The translations under genes were made by a program, and so were the position numbers. This document shows positions 1 to 10,286 of a stretch of DNA of 35,112 bases, piece after piece (the first letter of the stretch is position 1; every line of letters begins with the position of its first letter). The stretch is from Alphaproteobacteria bacterium. Its GTDB lineage: Bacteria; Pseudomonadota; Alphaproteobacteria; Puniceispirillales; Puniceispirillaceae. The notes beneath the pieces are model-generated. The model searched no databases and was not told the origin of the DNA. It worked only from the letters and a program-made list of their open reading frames with translations. The stretch covers positions 1 through 35,112 of the forward strand of contig JAURQT010000157.1 of the NCBI GenBank assembly GCA_030835985.1. Reading direction: 5' to 3'.

Positions 1-450
1 CTGGCTGGTGATATTTGCCGCCTCGCGGCTGGCCAGCTCATCACAGCGTTCGTTCATCGGATGGCCGGAATGGCCCTTTACCCATTCCCAGCTTGTGTGG
101 TGGGTCTGACAGAGCGCGTCCAGCTCTAGCCATAATTCTTTGTTGGCGACAGGTTTTTTTGCTGCTGTGCGCCAATTATTCTGCTTCCAGCGCGGCATCC
201 AGTCCTGAACCCCGTTCATTACATATTTGCTATCTGTTACGATATGCACCCTTACCGGCCGTTTCAGGGCTGCCAGACCGCGAATTACCGCTGTCAGCTC
301 CATCTGATTGTTGGTGGTATCCAGCTGGCCGCCTGACAGCTCTTTTGTCTGTTCCTGCCATTTCAGGATAGCTGCCCATCCGCCTGGCCCCGGATTGCCA
401 AGACACGCCCCGTCTGTATAGAGAAAAACATCTGCAACTTGCGCGCTCAT
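1..450 (-). CDS. rnhA: Ribonuclease HI (C-terminus truncated by window edge)
   Basis: Reverse-strand translation MSAQVADVFLYTDGACLGNPGPGGWAAILKW...ELSGGQLDTTNNQMELTAVIRGLAAL...VTDSKYVMNGV...WEWVKGHSGHPMNERCDELA; RNase HI motifs. Missing from the ORF track because it has no stop inside the window. Confidence 0.96.
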   Translation of the reverse strand, partial: MSAQVADVFLYTDGACLGNPGPGGWAAILKWQEQTKELSGGQLDTTNNQMELTAVIRGLAALKRPVRVHIVTDSKYVMNGVQDWMPRWKQNNWRTAAKKPVANKELWLELDALCQTHHTSWEWVKGHSGHPMNERCDELASREAANITSQ

Positions 451-459
451 CAATTGCCT

Positions 460-1425
460 CTAATGCCACAAACCATAGGATTCAGGCCCTTTTGCACGCT
501 GATGAAAGCGCAAGCGTGACCAGAATTCCAGCGGGTTTAACGGCTTTACAAGCGCATCTTTTGGCGTGTTAATCCAGTCATAAAGGCGGGTGAGGAAAAA
601 CCGCATCGCCGCGCCCTGATTCAAGATGGGCAGGGCTTTTTTTTCGGCGTCCAGAAGCGGCCTCTGGCTTTCATAACCTTGCAAAATTGCCCCGGATTTC
701 GTGACATTAAAACTGCCATCGGCATCAAAACACCAGCTATTCAGACAAACTGCGATGTCATAGGCATAGATATCCTGACAGGCAAAATAAAAATCGATAA
801 TGCCGGTCAGCCTGTCGCCCACAAACAGCACATTATTGGGAAACATATCGGCATGAATATGCCCCGATGGCAGCCCGGTTGGCCAGCCCTTCAAAATCTT
901 TTTCAAACTATCCCCGGCCTGATCCAGAATAGCATCCGGCATACCAGGCAAATCACCCTCGATAGAGGCCAGTAAGGGCGACCATCCTTCCGGGCCAAGG
1001 GCGTTTTTACGCACGCCTGCAAAGCCTTCTGACAGGCAATGAAACCGGGCAAGCGCATTGCCAAGAGCGCGGCATTTCTCGACATTCGGGAAACGTTGCG
1101 ATGTACCATCCAGAAAGGTGACAATCGCTGCTGGCCGGCCGCATAATTTTTGCAAAATTCGGCCTTTTTTATCTGCTACCGGCACAGGACAGTCCAGCCC
1201 GGCCTTGGCCAGATGTTGCATCAGGCCGATAAAAAAGGGCAAATCATCTGCCTTTACCCGCTTTTCATAAAGGGTGAGGATGTAATGTGCCTTGTCCGTG
1301 CGCAGCAGGTAATTGGAATTTTCCACCCCTTCGGCGATGCCGGCAAAGCTCAATAAATTGCCAAGCTCATATTGCGCCAGAAAATCGGCCAGCGCTTCAT
1401 CATCAATTTGGGTATAAACAGCTAT
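460..1425 (-). CDS. thrB: Homoserine kinase (ThrB, APH-fold type); probable ATA start codon
   Basis: The frame reads I-AVYTQIDDEALADFLAQYELGNLLSFAGIAEGVENSNYLLRT...; motifs HIHADMFPNNVLF and GIIDFYFAC. The ORF-track start at 1353 (TTG) removes the conserved AVYT... N-terminus. Confidence 0.9.
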   Translation of the reverse strand: MAVYTQIDDEALADFLAQYELGNLLSFAGIAEGVENSNYLLRTDKAHYILTLYEKRVKADDLPFFIGLMQHLAKAGLDCPVPVADKKGRILQKLCGRPAAIVTFLDGTSQRFPNVEKCRALGNALARFHCLSEGFAGVRKNALGPEGWSPLLASIEGDLPGMPDAILDQAGDSLKKILKGWPTGLPSGHIHADMFPNNVLFVGDRLTGIIDFYFACQDIYAYDIAVCLNSWCFDADGSFNVTKSGAILQGYESQRPLLDAEKKALPILNQGAAMRFFLTRLYDWINTPKDALVKPLNPLEFWSRLRFHQRAKGPESYGLWH

Positions 1426-1436
1426 GATATCACCTC

Positions 1437-2387
1437 TTATTCAGACAGGATGGCCGGCAGTTTAAAATGCATGGTTTCCTGTATAAAATTCTGGTGGCGT
1501 ATGGCCAGCTGATAGCGTGCCTGCAAGGTTTCTATCACTTCCTCGACCAGAATTTCAGGGGCAGATGCCCCGGCAGACAGGCCAATGCGGCTTGCCTTGT
1601 CCAGCGCATCGAAATCCAGCGCAGCAGCATCGGCTGCCAGCATCGCTGCCCCCACCCCTGCATTCAGGCCTGTTTCGACCAGCCTTTTCGAATTAGAGGA
1701 ATTTTGCGCCCCGATTACCAGCAGATAATCAATATCCGGGGCAAGTGCCTTTATCGCATTTTGCCGATTTGTCGTGGCATAGCAGATATCCTCGCCCTGT
1801 GGCCCCGAAATTTCAGGAAAGCGATGCTGCAAGATAGTGATAATCTCGGCTGTTTCATCGGCTGACAAAGTGGTTTGTGTGGCAAAGGCAAGCGCACTAT
1901 CGTCCGGGGGGGTAAAGGCAAGCGCATCGTCAACTGTTTCGATAAGGGTCATTTCGCCTTCGGCTACCTGTCCCATTGTGCCGATCACTTCTGGATGACC
2001 TGCATGACCTATCAGCAGGATATGCCGGCCTTTTTTTACATGCTTGCCAGCTTCCAGATGCACCTTTGTGACCAGCGGGCAGGTGGCATCAATCGCCATC
2101 ATATTCAGCGCATCGGCCCGCTTATGTACCGCCTTTGCTACCCCATGGGCAGAGAAGATGACATATCCGCCTTCCGGCACTTCATCCAGCTCTTTAACAA
2201 AAACCGCCCCTTTGGCTGCCAGGTCATCGACCACCCGCTTATTATGGACAATTTCGTGGCGGACATATATCGGCGCACCGAATTTATCCAGCGCGCGTTC
2301 CACAATTTTAATTGCCCGCTCCACCCCGGCACAAAATCCGCGCGGTGAGGCCAGTATCAGCGTCTTTGTTTGTTCTCTTGTCATCAT
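1437..2387 (-). CDS. ispH: 4-hydroxy-3-methylbut-2-enyl diphosphate reductase
   Basis: [70 protein letters not shown]; IspH family. Confidence 0.97.
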   Translation of the reverse strand: MMTREQTKTLILASPRGFCAGVERAIKIVERALDKFGAPIYVRHEIVHNKRVVDDLAAKGAVFVKELDEVPEGGYVIFSAHGVAKAVHKRADALNMMAIDATCPLVTKVHLEAGKHVKKGRHILLIGHAGHPEVIGTMGQVAEGEMTLIETVDDALAFTPPDDSALAFATQTTLSADETAEIITILQHRFPEISGPQGEDICYATTNRQNAIKALAPDIDYLLVIGAQNSSNSKRLVETGLNAGVGAAMLAADAAALDFDALDKASRIGLSAGASAPEILVEEVIETLQARYQLAIRHQNFIQETMHFKLPAILSE

Positions 2388-2580
2388 CCGCCTGTTTGAA
2401 GCGCATTAGTGCCTATTACCGTTTCCAGCCCGCATTGGCTTGCTCCGCCTGCTTGCTGCCTATATGAGTAGCAGAAGTTTGATAAGACTGCTATATAAGA
2501 GTTTCAGATAGATGAGCGCGACAGAAGGTCAGCAAAACTGCCCGCTGGTTTGGCGCGCTCCCAAACAAATGGATAGGAAG

Positions 2581-3057
2581 ATGATAAAGAAACGCTTTTT
2601 AACCGCCCTGATATCTGCCGGATTGTTTGGCACGCTTGGCGCTTGCGAGACGCTGCAGCCCGTTACCTATGCCTGTTCAGAGCTGGTTTCTGCCCCTGCT
2701 GCCGGCTCTCGTATCTCGCTGGCGGCCGAAACCGGCCAGACAAGTATTGTGCGCCTGAACGGTGTGGAGGCTATCTGCCAGGATGATGGTGATGAGGTGG
2801 AAGTCGCTTTGGCGATAGGCTTGAAGCTGACCCGCTCTCTGGCCGATAATGCTGAACCGGCTTTGCTGGAAGTCCCCTTCATTGCTGCCAGAATAGATGC
2901 AGCAGAAAAGGTTGCCAGCCATAAGAGCTTTAGCTATCGCATGGCCTTTGCCAAAAATAACGATATTCTCTATCCATTGATGCGCGAGAAGATAAATATT
3001 CCCAAAGGTGGCCGGCTGGTCATCACCCTTGTGCCGGAGCGGATTGAGGTTAATTAG
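2581..3057 (+). CDS. Hypothetical lipoprotein
   Basis: MIKKRFLTALISAGLFGTLGAC: basic N-terminus, hydrophobic stretch, lipobox LGAC. The ORF is open from 2512; the 2581 ATG is chosen because of the signal peptide. Confidence 0.6.
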   Translation: MIKKRFLTALISAGLFGTLGACETLQPVTYACSELVSAPAAGSRISLAAETGQTSIVRLNGVEAICQDDGDEVEVALAIGLKLTRSLADNAEPALLEVPFIAARIDAAEKVASHKSFSYRMAFAKNNDILYPLMREKINIPKGGRLVITLVPERIEVN

Positions 3058-3084
3058 GGTTTTTTAAAAAATCATCCCCAAAGG

Positions 3085-3120
3085 AAAACCGGCTTCCCTA
3101 TGGGCGAAAGGCGGTTTTTT
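3085..3120. terminator. Putative bidirectional intrinsic terminator between convergent genes
   Basis: AAAACCG ... CGGTTTT stem followed by TTTTTT, located between the convergent lipoprotein gene and atpF. Confidence 0.5.
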
Positions 3121-3191
3121 AATTTTCTATCTGAAATCTGCCAGCTAAATATTTCCAACTAAATATTTCCAGTGATTTTTACAGCCAGCGT

Positions 3192-3671
3192 TTATTTATG
3201 CGCGGCGATCTGTTCCACAGAGCTGTCTATCAGCTGCAGGGCTGTTTTCTCATCCAGCTTGTCTGTGATAATCTGCCGGGCGGCCTGTGCGGCAAGATGG
3301 GCGGTTTTCGCCTTGATCTCCGAGACCATTGCCGCTTCAGAGGCTTTGATTTTTTCTGCGGCCTGTGCTTCGCGGCGGGCGATATTTTCCTCTGCCTTTA
3401 CAGCGGCATTTTCGCGGATACGTTTGGCCGCCAGATTGGCATTGGCGATGATGTTTTTCGCCTCTTCCTCGGCTTCTTTTTTCAGGCCTTTAAAGCTGTC
3501 CAATTGTGCTTTGGCTTCCTTGCGAAGGGCTTCGGCCTCTTCCAGCTCTGTGCGGATTTTATCTGAACGGGCATCCAGCATTTCGCGCAGTGCCGCACCA
3601 GCCTTTTTCCAGACAAGAATAACAAAAATGGCAAAGCCAAGTGCAACCCATGCACCTTCATCCAACTGCAT
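3192..3671 (-). CDS. atpF: F0F1 ATP synthase subunit b
   Basis: MQLDEGAWVALGFAIFVILVWKKAGAALREMLDARSDKI...; single TM plus coiled-coil; next to b', c and a subunits. Confidence 0.9.
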   Translation of the reverse strand: MQLDEGAWVALGFAIFVILVWKKAGAALREMLDARSDKIRTELEEAEALRKEAKAQLDSFKGLKKEAEEEAKNIIANANLAAKRIRENAAVKAEENIARREAQAAEKIKASEAAMVSEIKAKTAHLAAQAARQIITDKLDEKTALQLIDSSVEQIAAHK

Positions 3672-4271
3672 TTAAGCCTCCTGTCCTGCGCCAAGCTTAG
3701 CCAGTTTTGCAACGGACTTGGTGGCTTCGGCCTTTGTGACGGTCATTCCGGTAACTGCTTTTACCGCATCTTGGGTAACTTCGCTGGCTACTTCATTGAT
3801 ATTTGCCAGCGCTTCATCGCGAATTTTGGCTAATTTGGTTTCCGCTGTTTTTGTTTTTTTCGCCAGTTTCGCGCTCAGATCGGCTTCTGCTTCTTCGGCT
3901 TTCGCTTTGGCTTCTGACATGGCTTTTTGCGCAGCATCTGCGGCTTTGGCGCGGGCATCATCCAGCGAGGCTTCAAATTCGGCCTTCATGGTTTGTGCTT
4001 CGGCTTCGGCCTCTTTGGCGCGGTTCAAATCATCCTGAATTGTCCGGCCACGCTGTTCGATTACATTGCCAATGCGCGGGGTAATCATCCGCGACATAAT
4101 GATATAGCCAATGCCAAAAGTAACCACCAGCCAAAACAGCTGGTTTGGCCAGGTTGTGATATCAAGTTGTGGCAGGCCGGTAGCCTCTCCGCCTGCTGCC
4201 AGAACAGATGTCGTACCGCCTGTCATCAAGCCGATAAGCCCAAAGGCCAGATATTTTCTGAAAGTCATCAT
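3672..4271 (-). CDS. atpG: F0F1 ATP synthase subunit b'
   Basis: GLPQLDITTWPNQLFWLVVTFGIGYIIMSRMITPRIGNVIEQR...; typical alphaproteobacterial b' subunit. ATG at 4271 preferred over 4289. Confidence 0.88.
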   Translation of the reverse strand: MMTFRKYLAFGLIGLMTGGTTSVLAAGGEATGLPQLDITTWPNQLFWLVVTFGIGYIIMSRMITPRIGNVIEQRGRTIQDDLNRAKEAEAEAQTMKAEFEASLDDARAKAADAAQKAMSEAKAKAEEAEADLSAKLAKKTKTAETKLAKIRDEALANINEVASEVTQDAVKAVTGMTVTKAEATKSVAKLAKLGAGQEA

Positions 4272-4397
4272 TACCCGTACCAGCGTCATTCAGATTATGA
4301 ACTTTGTTAAATCGATATCAGCATCAGCACGTCTAGCCCCGGGGCTATCACTGGCCGTTCATGCTGATATCGGTGTTGTTTGTATCGCTTGTAAAAA

Positions 4398-4625
4398 TTA
4401 CAGTGCGAACAGCATCAGCAATGCAACAACCAGTGCGAACAGCGCAATCGCTTCTGTCAGGGCAAAGCCCAGAATGCCGATACCGAAAACAGTATCACGC
4501 GCAGCAGGATTACGTGCAATAGAGCTAACCAGTGAAGAGAAGATACTTCCGATACCTACACCCACACCTGCCAGAGCAATCACAGCCAGACCGGCACCAA
4601 TCATCTTTGCAGCTTCGACGTCCAT
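4398..4625 (-). CDS. atpE: F0F1 ATP synthase subunit c
   Basis: 75-aa hairpin: [33 protein letters not shown]...[21 protein letters not shown]; conserved ion-binding Glu. Confidence 0.97.
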   Translation of the reverse strand: MDVEAAKMIGAGLAVIALAGVGVGIGSIFSSLVSSIARNPAARDTVFGIGILGFALTEAIALFALVVALLMLFAL

Positions 4626-4725
4626 CTTTTTTTCCTTCCATTTGATAAGAGAACTAAGTTGCTAACATCTGACAGACCAACCAAAAATCGGTCATTCTGC
4701 CGAAACGAAAATTATCGCGAAAAAT

Positions 4726-5469
4726 CTAGTGCAGATGTAACGCGTCATTCAAATACATACAAGTCAAAATCGTGAATACATAAGCCTGAAGTACGGCCAC
4801 CAGAATTTCCAGACCGGTCAGGCCGATAATCGCAACCAGCGGCAAAATAGACCCGGCCACAAACACGCCGCCAGCACTGGCGATCATTACCGCCAAGCCG
4901 CCAAACACCTTCAGCATTGTGTGTCCTGCCAGCATATTTGCAAATAAACGAACAGACAGGCTGACAGGTCGCACGAAATAGGAAATCACCTCGATAAGCA
5001 CCAGAAAGGGGATCAAAACCTTTGGCGCGCCCGCTGGCACAAAAAAGCTGAAAAAATGCAAGCCATGCTTAAACAGCGCAATCAGCGTCACCCCGATAAA
5101 AATAAACATCGCCATCGCAAAGGTCACAATAATTTGCGAGGTGGTGGTATAGCTGTAGGGAATCAAACCCAAAAGGTTGGAAAACAGCACAAAAACAAAC
5201 AGGGTAAAGACAAACGGAAAATAGGGGCGACCCTCGGAGCCAACATTGCTGCGCACCATATCCGAGACAAATTCATACAGCATTTCTGCCAGACCCTGCA
5301 TTCGGCCCGGTACCGTTGCGGCCGGTGCCATGGCAAAATATAAAAAGGTCGCGCTGACTAGCACAGCGAGTACCATAAACAGAGCTGAATTGGTAAACTG
5401 GATATCAAATCCGAACAGGTTCAGCGCGAACAGCACTTTAATCGCAAATTGTTCAACAGGTGAATGCAC
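4726..5469 (-). CDS. atpB: F0F1 ATP synthase subunit a (GTG start)
   Basis: SPVEQFAIKVLF...; SLSVRLFANMLAGHTMLK; GLEILVAVLQAYVFTILTCMYLNDALH. Start codon is GTG with AGGAG upstream. Confidence 0.96.
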   Translation of the reverse strand: MHSPVEQFAIKVLFALNLFGFDIQFTNSALFMVLAVLVSATFLYFAMAPAATVPGRMQGLAEMLYEFVSDMVRSNVGSEGRPYFPFVFTLFVFVLFSNLLGLIPYSYTTTSQIIVTFAMAMFIFIGVTLIALFKHGLHFFSFFVPAGAPKVLIPFLVLIEVISYFVRPVSLSVRLFANMLAGHTMLKVFGGLAVMIASAGGVFVAGSILPLVAIIGLTGLEILVAVLQAYVFTILTCMYLNDALHLH

Positions 5470-5482
5470 CTAATCACTCCTG

Positions 5483-5857
5483 CTATTTCTCGTCAGGCGG
5501 AGGGTCATCTTGCCCGGCCTGTCGCTTCTCATCAAAAAATCCAGCAGCCATACCGCGACCGGTAACCGCCCTCCAGACATTCATCATCCCTGCAGCTGCG
5601 CCTAAAAAGAACAACACCACCATGAATAAAGGCGATGTATCCAGCCATCGGTCTAATGCCCATCCAATCCCTGTTCCCACAACCAGACCGGCCACCAGTT
5701 CTGTTGTCACCCGGCCAGCCATTGCTAACCCGTTTGACGACAGGGCGACTTTGTTATGTGTGTGCCGCTCCGGCTTCCGGCTTTCTTCCAGCTGGCGGAT
5801 TCGCATCGACAAACTTGCAGATTTTGCAGGTTTGCCCGATTTATCCTTTTTTGCCAT
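5483..5857 (-). CDS. atpI: AtpI/AtpZ-family F0F1 ATP synthase assembly protein
   Basis: GRVTTELVAGLVVGTGIGWALDRWLDTSPLFMVVLFFLGAAAGMMNVWRA; first gene of the F0 operon. ATG at 5857 (MAKKDKSGK) chosen. Confidence 0.85.
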   Translation of the reverse strand: MAKKDKSGKPAKSASLSMRIRQLEESRKPERHTHNKVALSSNGLAMAGRVTTELVAGLVVGTGIGWALDRWLDTSPLFMVVLFFLGAAAGMMNVWRAVTGRGMAAGFFDEKRQAGQDDPPPDEK

Positions 5858-6055
5858 GCTGGAACATTCCAGAAGTCTGTTTGTTCGTGCCTGTGAAATA
5901 CACAGAAAAATCTGCTTTTTTCCCAGACCCAAAGATCGCGCACAAACTAGGCTGGGAAGGGCGGTTTTGTCAAGTCAAAGATGTGTAAATTCCGCGATCT
6001 GCCCAAGGGGTGTGGCAGCGCGTCGCAGGCAAGAAAAGCCAGTGACTAATCCGGG

Positions 6056-9000
6056 CTAGGCGATAAGGTTATCCTGCAGCTCTTCAGCGGTCTGTAAATC
6101 CACAGAAACCAGCCGGGAAATGCCCTTTTGTTCCATTGTTACCCCAAACAGCCTGTCCATGCGTGCCATCGTCATCCGGTGGTGGGTTACCACTAAAAAG
6201 CGGGTTTTTGTTTGCTCGGAAATCTGGCGTAACAGGTCACAGAATCGTGCTACGTTGGAATCATCCAGCGGGGCATCCACCTCATCCAGAATACAAATCG
6301 GGGCAGGATTCGTTAAAAATACCGCAAAGATGATGGCCAGCGCGGTCAAAGCCTGTTCCCCGCCGGATAACAGGGATAGGGACTGCATTTTTTTGCCCGG
6401 CGGGCTGGCCAGAATATCCAGCCCTGCCTGAAGCGGGTCGTCCGAGCCGGTGAGTTGTAATTCAGCATGACCCCCGCCAAACAGGGTGGTAAATAATTCT
6501 GTGAAATGCCTGTTAACAGCAGCAAAGCTTTCCATCAGCCGGGCGCGCCCCTCGCGGTTCAGGGTGGCAATGGCACTTCTCAGCCTGGCAATCGCTTCGG
6601 CCAGGTCATCATGCTCTGTTTGCAAATTGGTGACCCGCTCATCCAGCTCGGTCATTTCCACTTCGGCACGCAAATTCACCGGGCCAATTTGGTCGCGCTC
6701 ATTTATCAGACGGTTCACCGTCATTTCCAGCTTTTCCAGCGGCTCTGCCAGCGGCGCATCGTCATCCTGCCCGGCAAGTTCATATAGCCCGTCCGGCGCA
6801 CAGCCCAGCTTTTCGGCAATGCGCTCTATTAGCGATGCCTGTTCTGATTGCAGTCTTTCTGACAAGGCTTCGGCGCGGATAAGTGTCTCGCGGTTTTGCA
6901 TCAGCTGGCGTTCTGCCTCACGCTGGTGGCTATCGGCCTCGGACAGGGCGGCTTCTGCCTGACGCAGCGCATCGCTTTTTTCCTGGCGGGTTTGTTCTTG
7001 TGTCTCTAATTTTTCAGCCAGTTGATGTTTGCGCGCCTCCAGTGTTTTCGGACGCTCTGCAAGGGCGGCACGCTCTTCTTTTGCTTGCTGGGCACGGCTG
7101 GCCATTTCCTGTTTACGCTTATTGGTATCGGCCAGACGGGCTTGCCAGTCCGAAATTTGTGCATCAATGGTTTTTTGCCGTTGCCGGGCAGCACTTACAT
7201 TCTGGCGAAGTTCGGTTTCTGTGCTAACCGCTTGATCAAATTTTAGCCGTGCCTGTACCGCCATTTGCGCGGCCGCCTCGGCCTGTTCAGCTAGGGCATC
7301 GGTATCTATTTCCAGCCATTCATTATCCTTTAAACCATCCAGGTCATTCTGGGCGTTTTGCCTGGCCGCTTCCAGATCGCTGGCACGGGTACGGGCGGTC
7401 ATTTGTGCCATTTGGGCGCTATCAAAGCTGCGGCGGGCGCTATCGGCAGCGGCATTGGCCTGGCGGCTTTGTTCTTGCAGGGCGCGATACTGGCTTAAAT
7501 TTTCTGCATGGGCAGTGCCGGCCTCATCCAGGGCTGTTTGTTTATCTTTAAAGCTGGCGCTGGCGCTTTCGGCTTCTGTGCCAAGCTGGCCAAGGCGCTG
7601 GCGCTGGCGCATACGTTCGGCCTCGCTGCTGGCCTCGCCTTTGCGAATCAGGCCGTCCCATCGCCATAATTTTCCCGATTTACTGACCAGCATTTGCCCT
7701 GGCAAGAGCGCAGTTTGGGCTGTCTCTGCTTCTGCCTCTTCGACCACAGATACCCCTTGCAAGGCACGCAGCAATGTCGGCGAGCCGGAAATCATCTGCG
7801 TAAGGGGCGTGCCAACAGGCGGGGCAGAAAGCGTGTCTATCTGCGGTAAATCCTGGCGCCAATATCCCTGCTCGCCGCTATCAAAGGGCAGGGCTAAATC
7901 TGTGCCCAGCACAACAGACAGGGCAAGCTCCATGCCATCGCTGACGGTCAGGCTATCAGCGGCGGGCGTGCCGCTATGCCGGGCATTTTCCAGCAACAGA
8001 TAGCTCAGCGCATCCATTTCTGCGGTGATACGGGCCAGGCTGGCATCTGCCTCATTGCGTGCCAGTGCCATCTCATCGCGCCGGGCGGTTTTTTCTGCCA
8101 GCGCATCTTCGCAAGCCTTCAGGCTTGCTTGGGCGCGGCTGGCTGCTTCTTCGGCCTTATTTTTTTCTGCCTCTGCCGAGGCGGCCTCTTTGCCCAGATT
8201 TTCAAGGTTCAGCTTGTCCAGCTCATCGGTCGCGAGTTGCAGGCGACGTTCCAGCTCTGCTTGCCGCTGGATTAATTGTTGCTTGGTTTGCTCTGCGGTG
8301 GCTTTTCTGGATTGGGCTTCGGCTGCTTTTTGTTCGGCTTGCTGGCTGGTCAGGCGCATTTCCTCGCGCGTCCTGCCCGCTTCTTCCAGGCGCGGGGCAT
8401 CAAGGGCGGTGTTGGCTGCCAGCATATCGCGCTCTTCGCTCAGGCCTTCCAGTGCGGCGGCGGCATCTTCATGCAGACTGCCTTCGCGCTCTGCATCGCT
8501 GGTAATTTGGGCTATCTGGCGGTCAAAGCGCATCAGTGCTTCGGCAATACGTTCTGCCTCGCGGTCACATTCGCCCAGCTCTATACGCAGATTTTGTACA
8601 ATGGCGGCCTGTTCTGCTTCTGCATTCCGCAAAGGCGGCAGGCTTGCGGCCAGCTCTGCCTGACGGCTGGCAGCTTGCGCAGAAAGGGCGGTTGCCTGTT
8701 CAACCTGTTGCTGCTGGCCTGTCAATTGGGCAGATGCTTTTTTACTTTCTGCTTCCAGATGTTGCCATCTGGCAAGCGCAAGCCGTGCTTCTGCTTTGCG
8801 AATACGCTCGGCTACCGAACGATAACGGGCAGCCTGACGGGCTTGCTTGGCCAGTTGCTGGCGTTGTTCGGCCAGTTGGGCAATTATATCCTCGATGCGC
8901 TCCAGATTATTTTCGGTATTGCGCAAGCGTAGCTCTGCTTCATGGCGGCGCTGATGCAAGCCCTTGATATTGGCAGCTTCCTCGATTAGCGAGCGTCGGT

Positions 9001-9475
9001 CTTCGGGTTTTGCCCCGACAATCGCGCCAATCCGCCCTTGCGAGACGATACCGGCAGAACGCGCCCCGGTAGCCGAATCAGCAAACAGCAGCTGGATATC
9101 ACGGGCTCTGGCCGGCTTGCCGTTAATCTGAAAGCTGGATCCCTTGCCGCGTTCGACTTTGCGGGTGATTTCCAGCTCATCATACTGATTATATTCGGCC
9201 GGGGCTTTTTTCATCTGATTGTCCAGATGAAGTGTGATTTCTGCCAGATTGCGAGACGGGCGCGCATCGGTTCCGGCAAAGATAATATCATCCAGCTCGG
9301 TACCGCGCATTTGCCGGGCAGAGCTCTCGCCCATTACAAAGCGCAACCCTTCCACAATATTGGATTTACCACACCCGTTTGGGCCAACAATACCTGTTAA
9401 TCCGGTTTCAATCTCCATCTCTGCTTTTTCAGCAAAGGATTTAAAACCTGCCATGGAAAGGGTGCGGAAAATCAT
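6056..9475 (-). CDS. smc: Chromosome segregation protein SMC
   Basis: Walker A GIVGPNGCGKSNIVE; signature LSLLSGGEQALTALAIIFA; Walker B ICILDEVDAPLDDSNV; long coiled coils with hinge. Confidence 0.97.
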   Translation of the reverse strand: MIFRTLSMAGFKSFAEKAEMEIETGLTGIVGPNGCGKSNIVEGLRFVMGESSARQMRGTELDDIIFAGTDARPSRNLAEITLHLDNQMKKAPAEYNQYDELEITRKVERGKGSSFQINGKPARARDIQLLFADSATGARSAGIVSQGRIGAIVGAKPEDRRSLIEEAANIKGLHQRRHEAELRLRNTENNLERIEDIIAQLAEQRQQLAKQARQAARYRSVAERIRKAEARLALARWQHLEAESKKASAQLTGQQQQVEQATALSAQAASRQAELAASLPPLRNAEAEQAAIVQNLRIELGECDREAERIAEALMRFDRQIAQITSDAEREGSLHEDAAAALEGLSEERDMLAANTALDAPRLEEAGRTREEMRLTSQQAEQKAAEAQSRKATAEQTKQQLIQRQAELERRLQLATDELDKLNLENLGKEAASAEAEKNKAEEAASRAQASLKACEDALAEKTARRDEMALARNEADASLARITAEMDALSYLLLENARHSGTPAADSLTVSDGMELALSVVLGTDLALPFDSGEQGYWRQDLPQIDTLSAPPVGTPLTQMISGSPTLLRALQGVSVVEEAEAETAQTALLPGQMLVSKSGKLWRWDGLIRKGEASSEAERMRQRQRLGQLGTEAESASASFKDKQTALDEAGTAHAENLSQYRALQEQSRQANAAADSARRSFDSAQMAQMTARTRASDLEAARQNAQNDLDGLKDNEWLEIDTDALAEQAEAAAQMAVQARLKFDQAVSTETELRQNVSAARQRQKTIDAQISDWQARLADTNKRKQEMASRAQQAKEERAALAERPKTLEARKHQLAEKLETQEQTRQEKSDALRQAEAALSEADSHQREAERQLMQNRETLIRAEALSERLQSEQASLIERIAEKLGCAPDGLYELAGQDDDAPLAEPLEKLEMTVNRLINERDQIGPVNLRAEVEMTELDERVTNLQTEHDDLAEAIARLRSAIATLNREGRARLMESFAAVNRHFTELFTTLFGGGHAELQLTGSDDPLQAGLDILASPPGKKMQSLSLLSGGEQALTALAIIFAVFLTNPAPICILDEVDAPLDDSNVARFCDLLRQISEQTKTRFLVVTHHRMTMARMDRLFGVTMEQKGISRLVSVDLQTAEELQDNLIA

Positions 9476-9502
9476 AAACAGCGCGGCCTTTAATAATCGC
9501 TA

Positions 9503-10126
9503 TCAGATGCCAAAGGCATTTAGCTCGGCTAAAAACTCGTCAAAGGACATCGCACCGCTAAAAGATTTCTCCCCATTAATGACAAAGGTGGGTGTGGACT
9601 GCACCTTATGATCGCGCGTCGCATTCTGGCGCATTTCAACGATCGCTTCCAGATAGGCACGGTCGCTCATAATGGTGTCATAATCTTGCGATGAAATGCC
9701 GGCAAATTTTGCGTATTGCTTCAGCTTGGCGACCGGATCGTTGCTGCGTATCCAATTTTCCTGTTGATCCAGCAGAACATCCACCATCTTGAAATAGCTG
9801 GTATTTGGTAAAACCCGGCAAAGCGCATGAGCTTGCAAGGCCAGCTGGTCAAGCGGGAAGGGGTGCAGCTCAAAGCGGATAATGCCGGTGGTGATCAGCT
9901 TTTCTTTTACCTCTGGAAAGGTGTTGCGATGAAAATTGCCGCAATGGCCACAGGTCATGGAAAAATATTCTGCCACGGTGACCGCTGCATTTTCATTACC
10001 TAGAAAGCGAACCTCTCTTGCGCGCGCCGGCGAGATTTCAAATTTTGCCTGTGCAATGCCGGGCAGGGCTGTTCCGATAAGGGCGCTGCCTGCTATCTGC
10101 ATAAAAAACCGTCTATCTGATCTCAT
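9503..10126 (-). CDS. DsbA-family thiol:disulfide oxidoreductase
   Basis: Signal peptide MRSDRRFFMQIAGSALIGTALPGIAQA; active site MTCGHCGNFH; TPTFVINGEKSFSGAMSFDEFL. Confidence 0.88.
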   Translation of the reverse strand: MRSDRRFFMQIAGSALIGTALPGIAQAKFEISPARAREVRFLGNENAAVTVAEYFSMTCGHCGNFHRNTFPEVKEKLITTGIIRFELHPFPLDQLALQAHALCRVLPNTSYFKMVDVLLDQQENWIRSNDPVAKLKQYAKFAGISSQDYDTIMSDRAYLEAIVEMRQNATRDHKVQSTPTFVINGEKSFSGAMSFDEFLAELNAFGI

Positions 10127-10286
10127 CAAATGCTTCTTTCTGTTTCTCGAGGCGTTCCAGTTTAACAATTTATTGTTTTACACTGTTTGATATTCGCTAT
10201 CCCAGCTAATAATGCAACAATGGCTGTAATATGGCAAAGGCGAGTAGGTCATATCAAGTAAAGAAATGCCGCGCCATATTTTTTAT

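Noticed and set aside
460-1353. ORF-track start for thrB at 1353 (TTG)
   Set aside because: It would delete the conserved AVYT...LLSF N-terminus, and a better-placed Shine-Dalgarno lies upstream of the ATA codon.
3172-4038. Long plus-strand ORFs opposite atpF/atpF' (167 and 106 aa)
   Set aside because: Low-complexity Ala/Ser-rich antisense translations of Ala/Lys/Glu-rich coiled-coil genes.
6486-8932. Many plus-strand ORFs (up to 218 aa) inside smc
   Set aside because: Antisense shadow ORFs of the SMC coiled coil; no family motifs.
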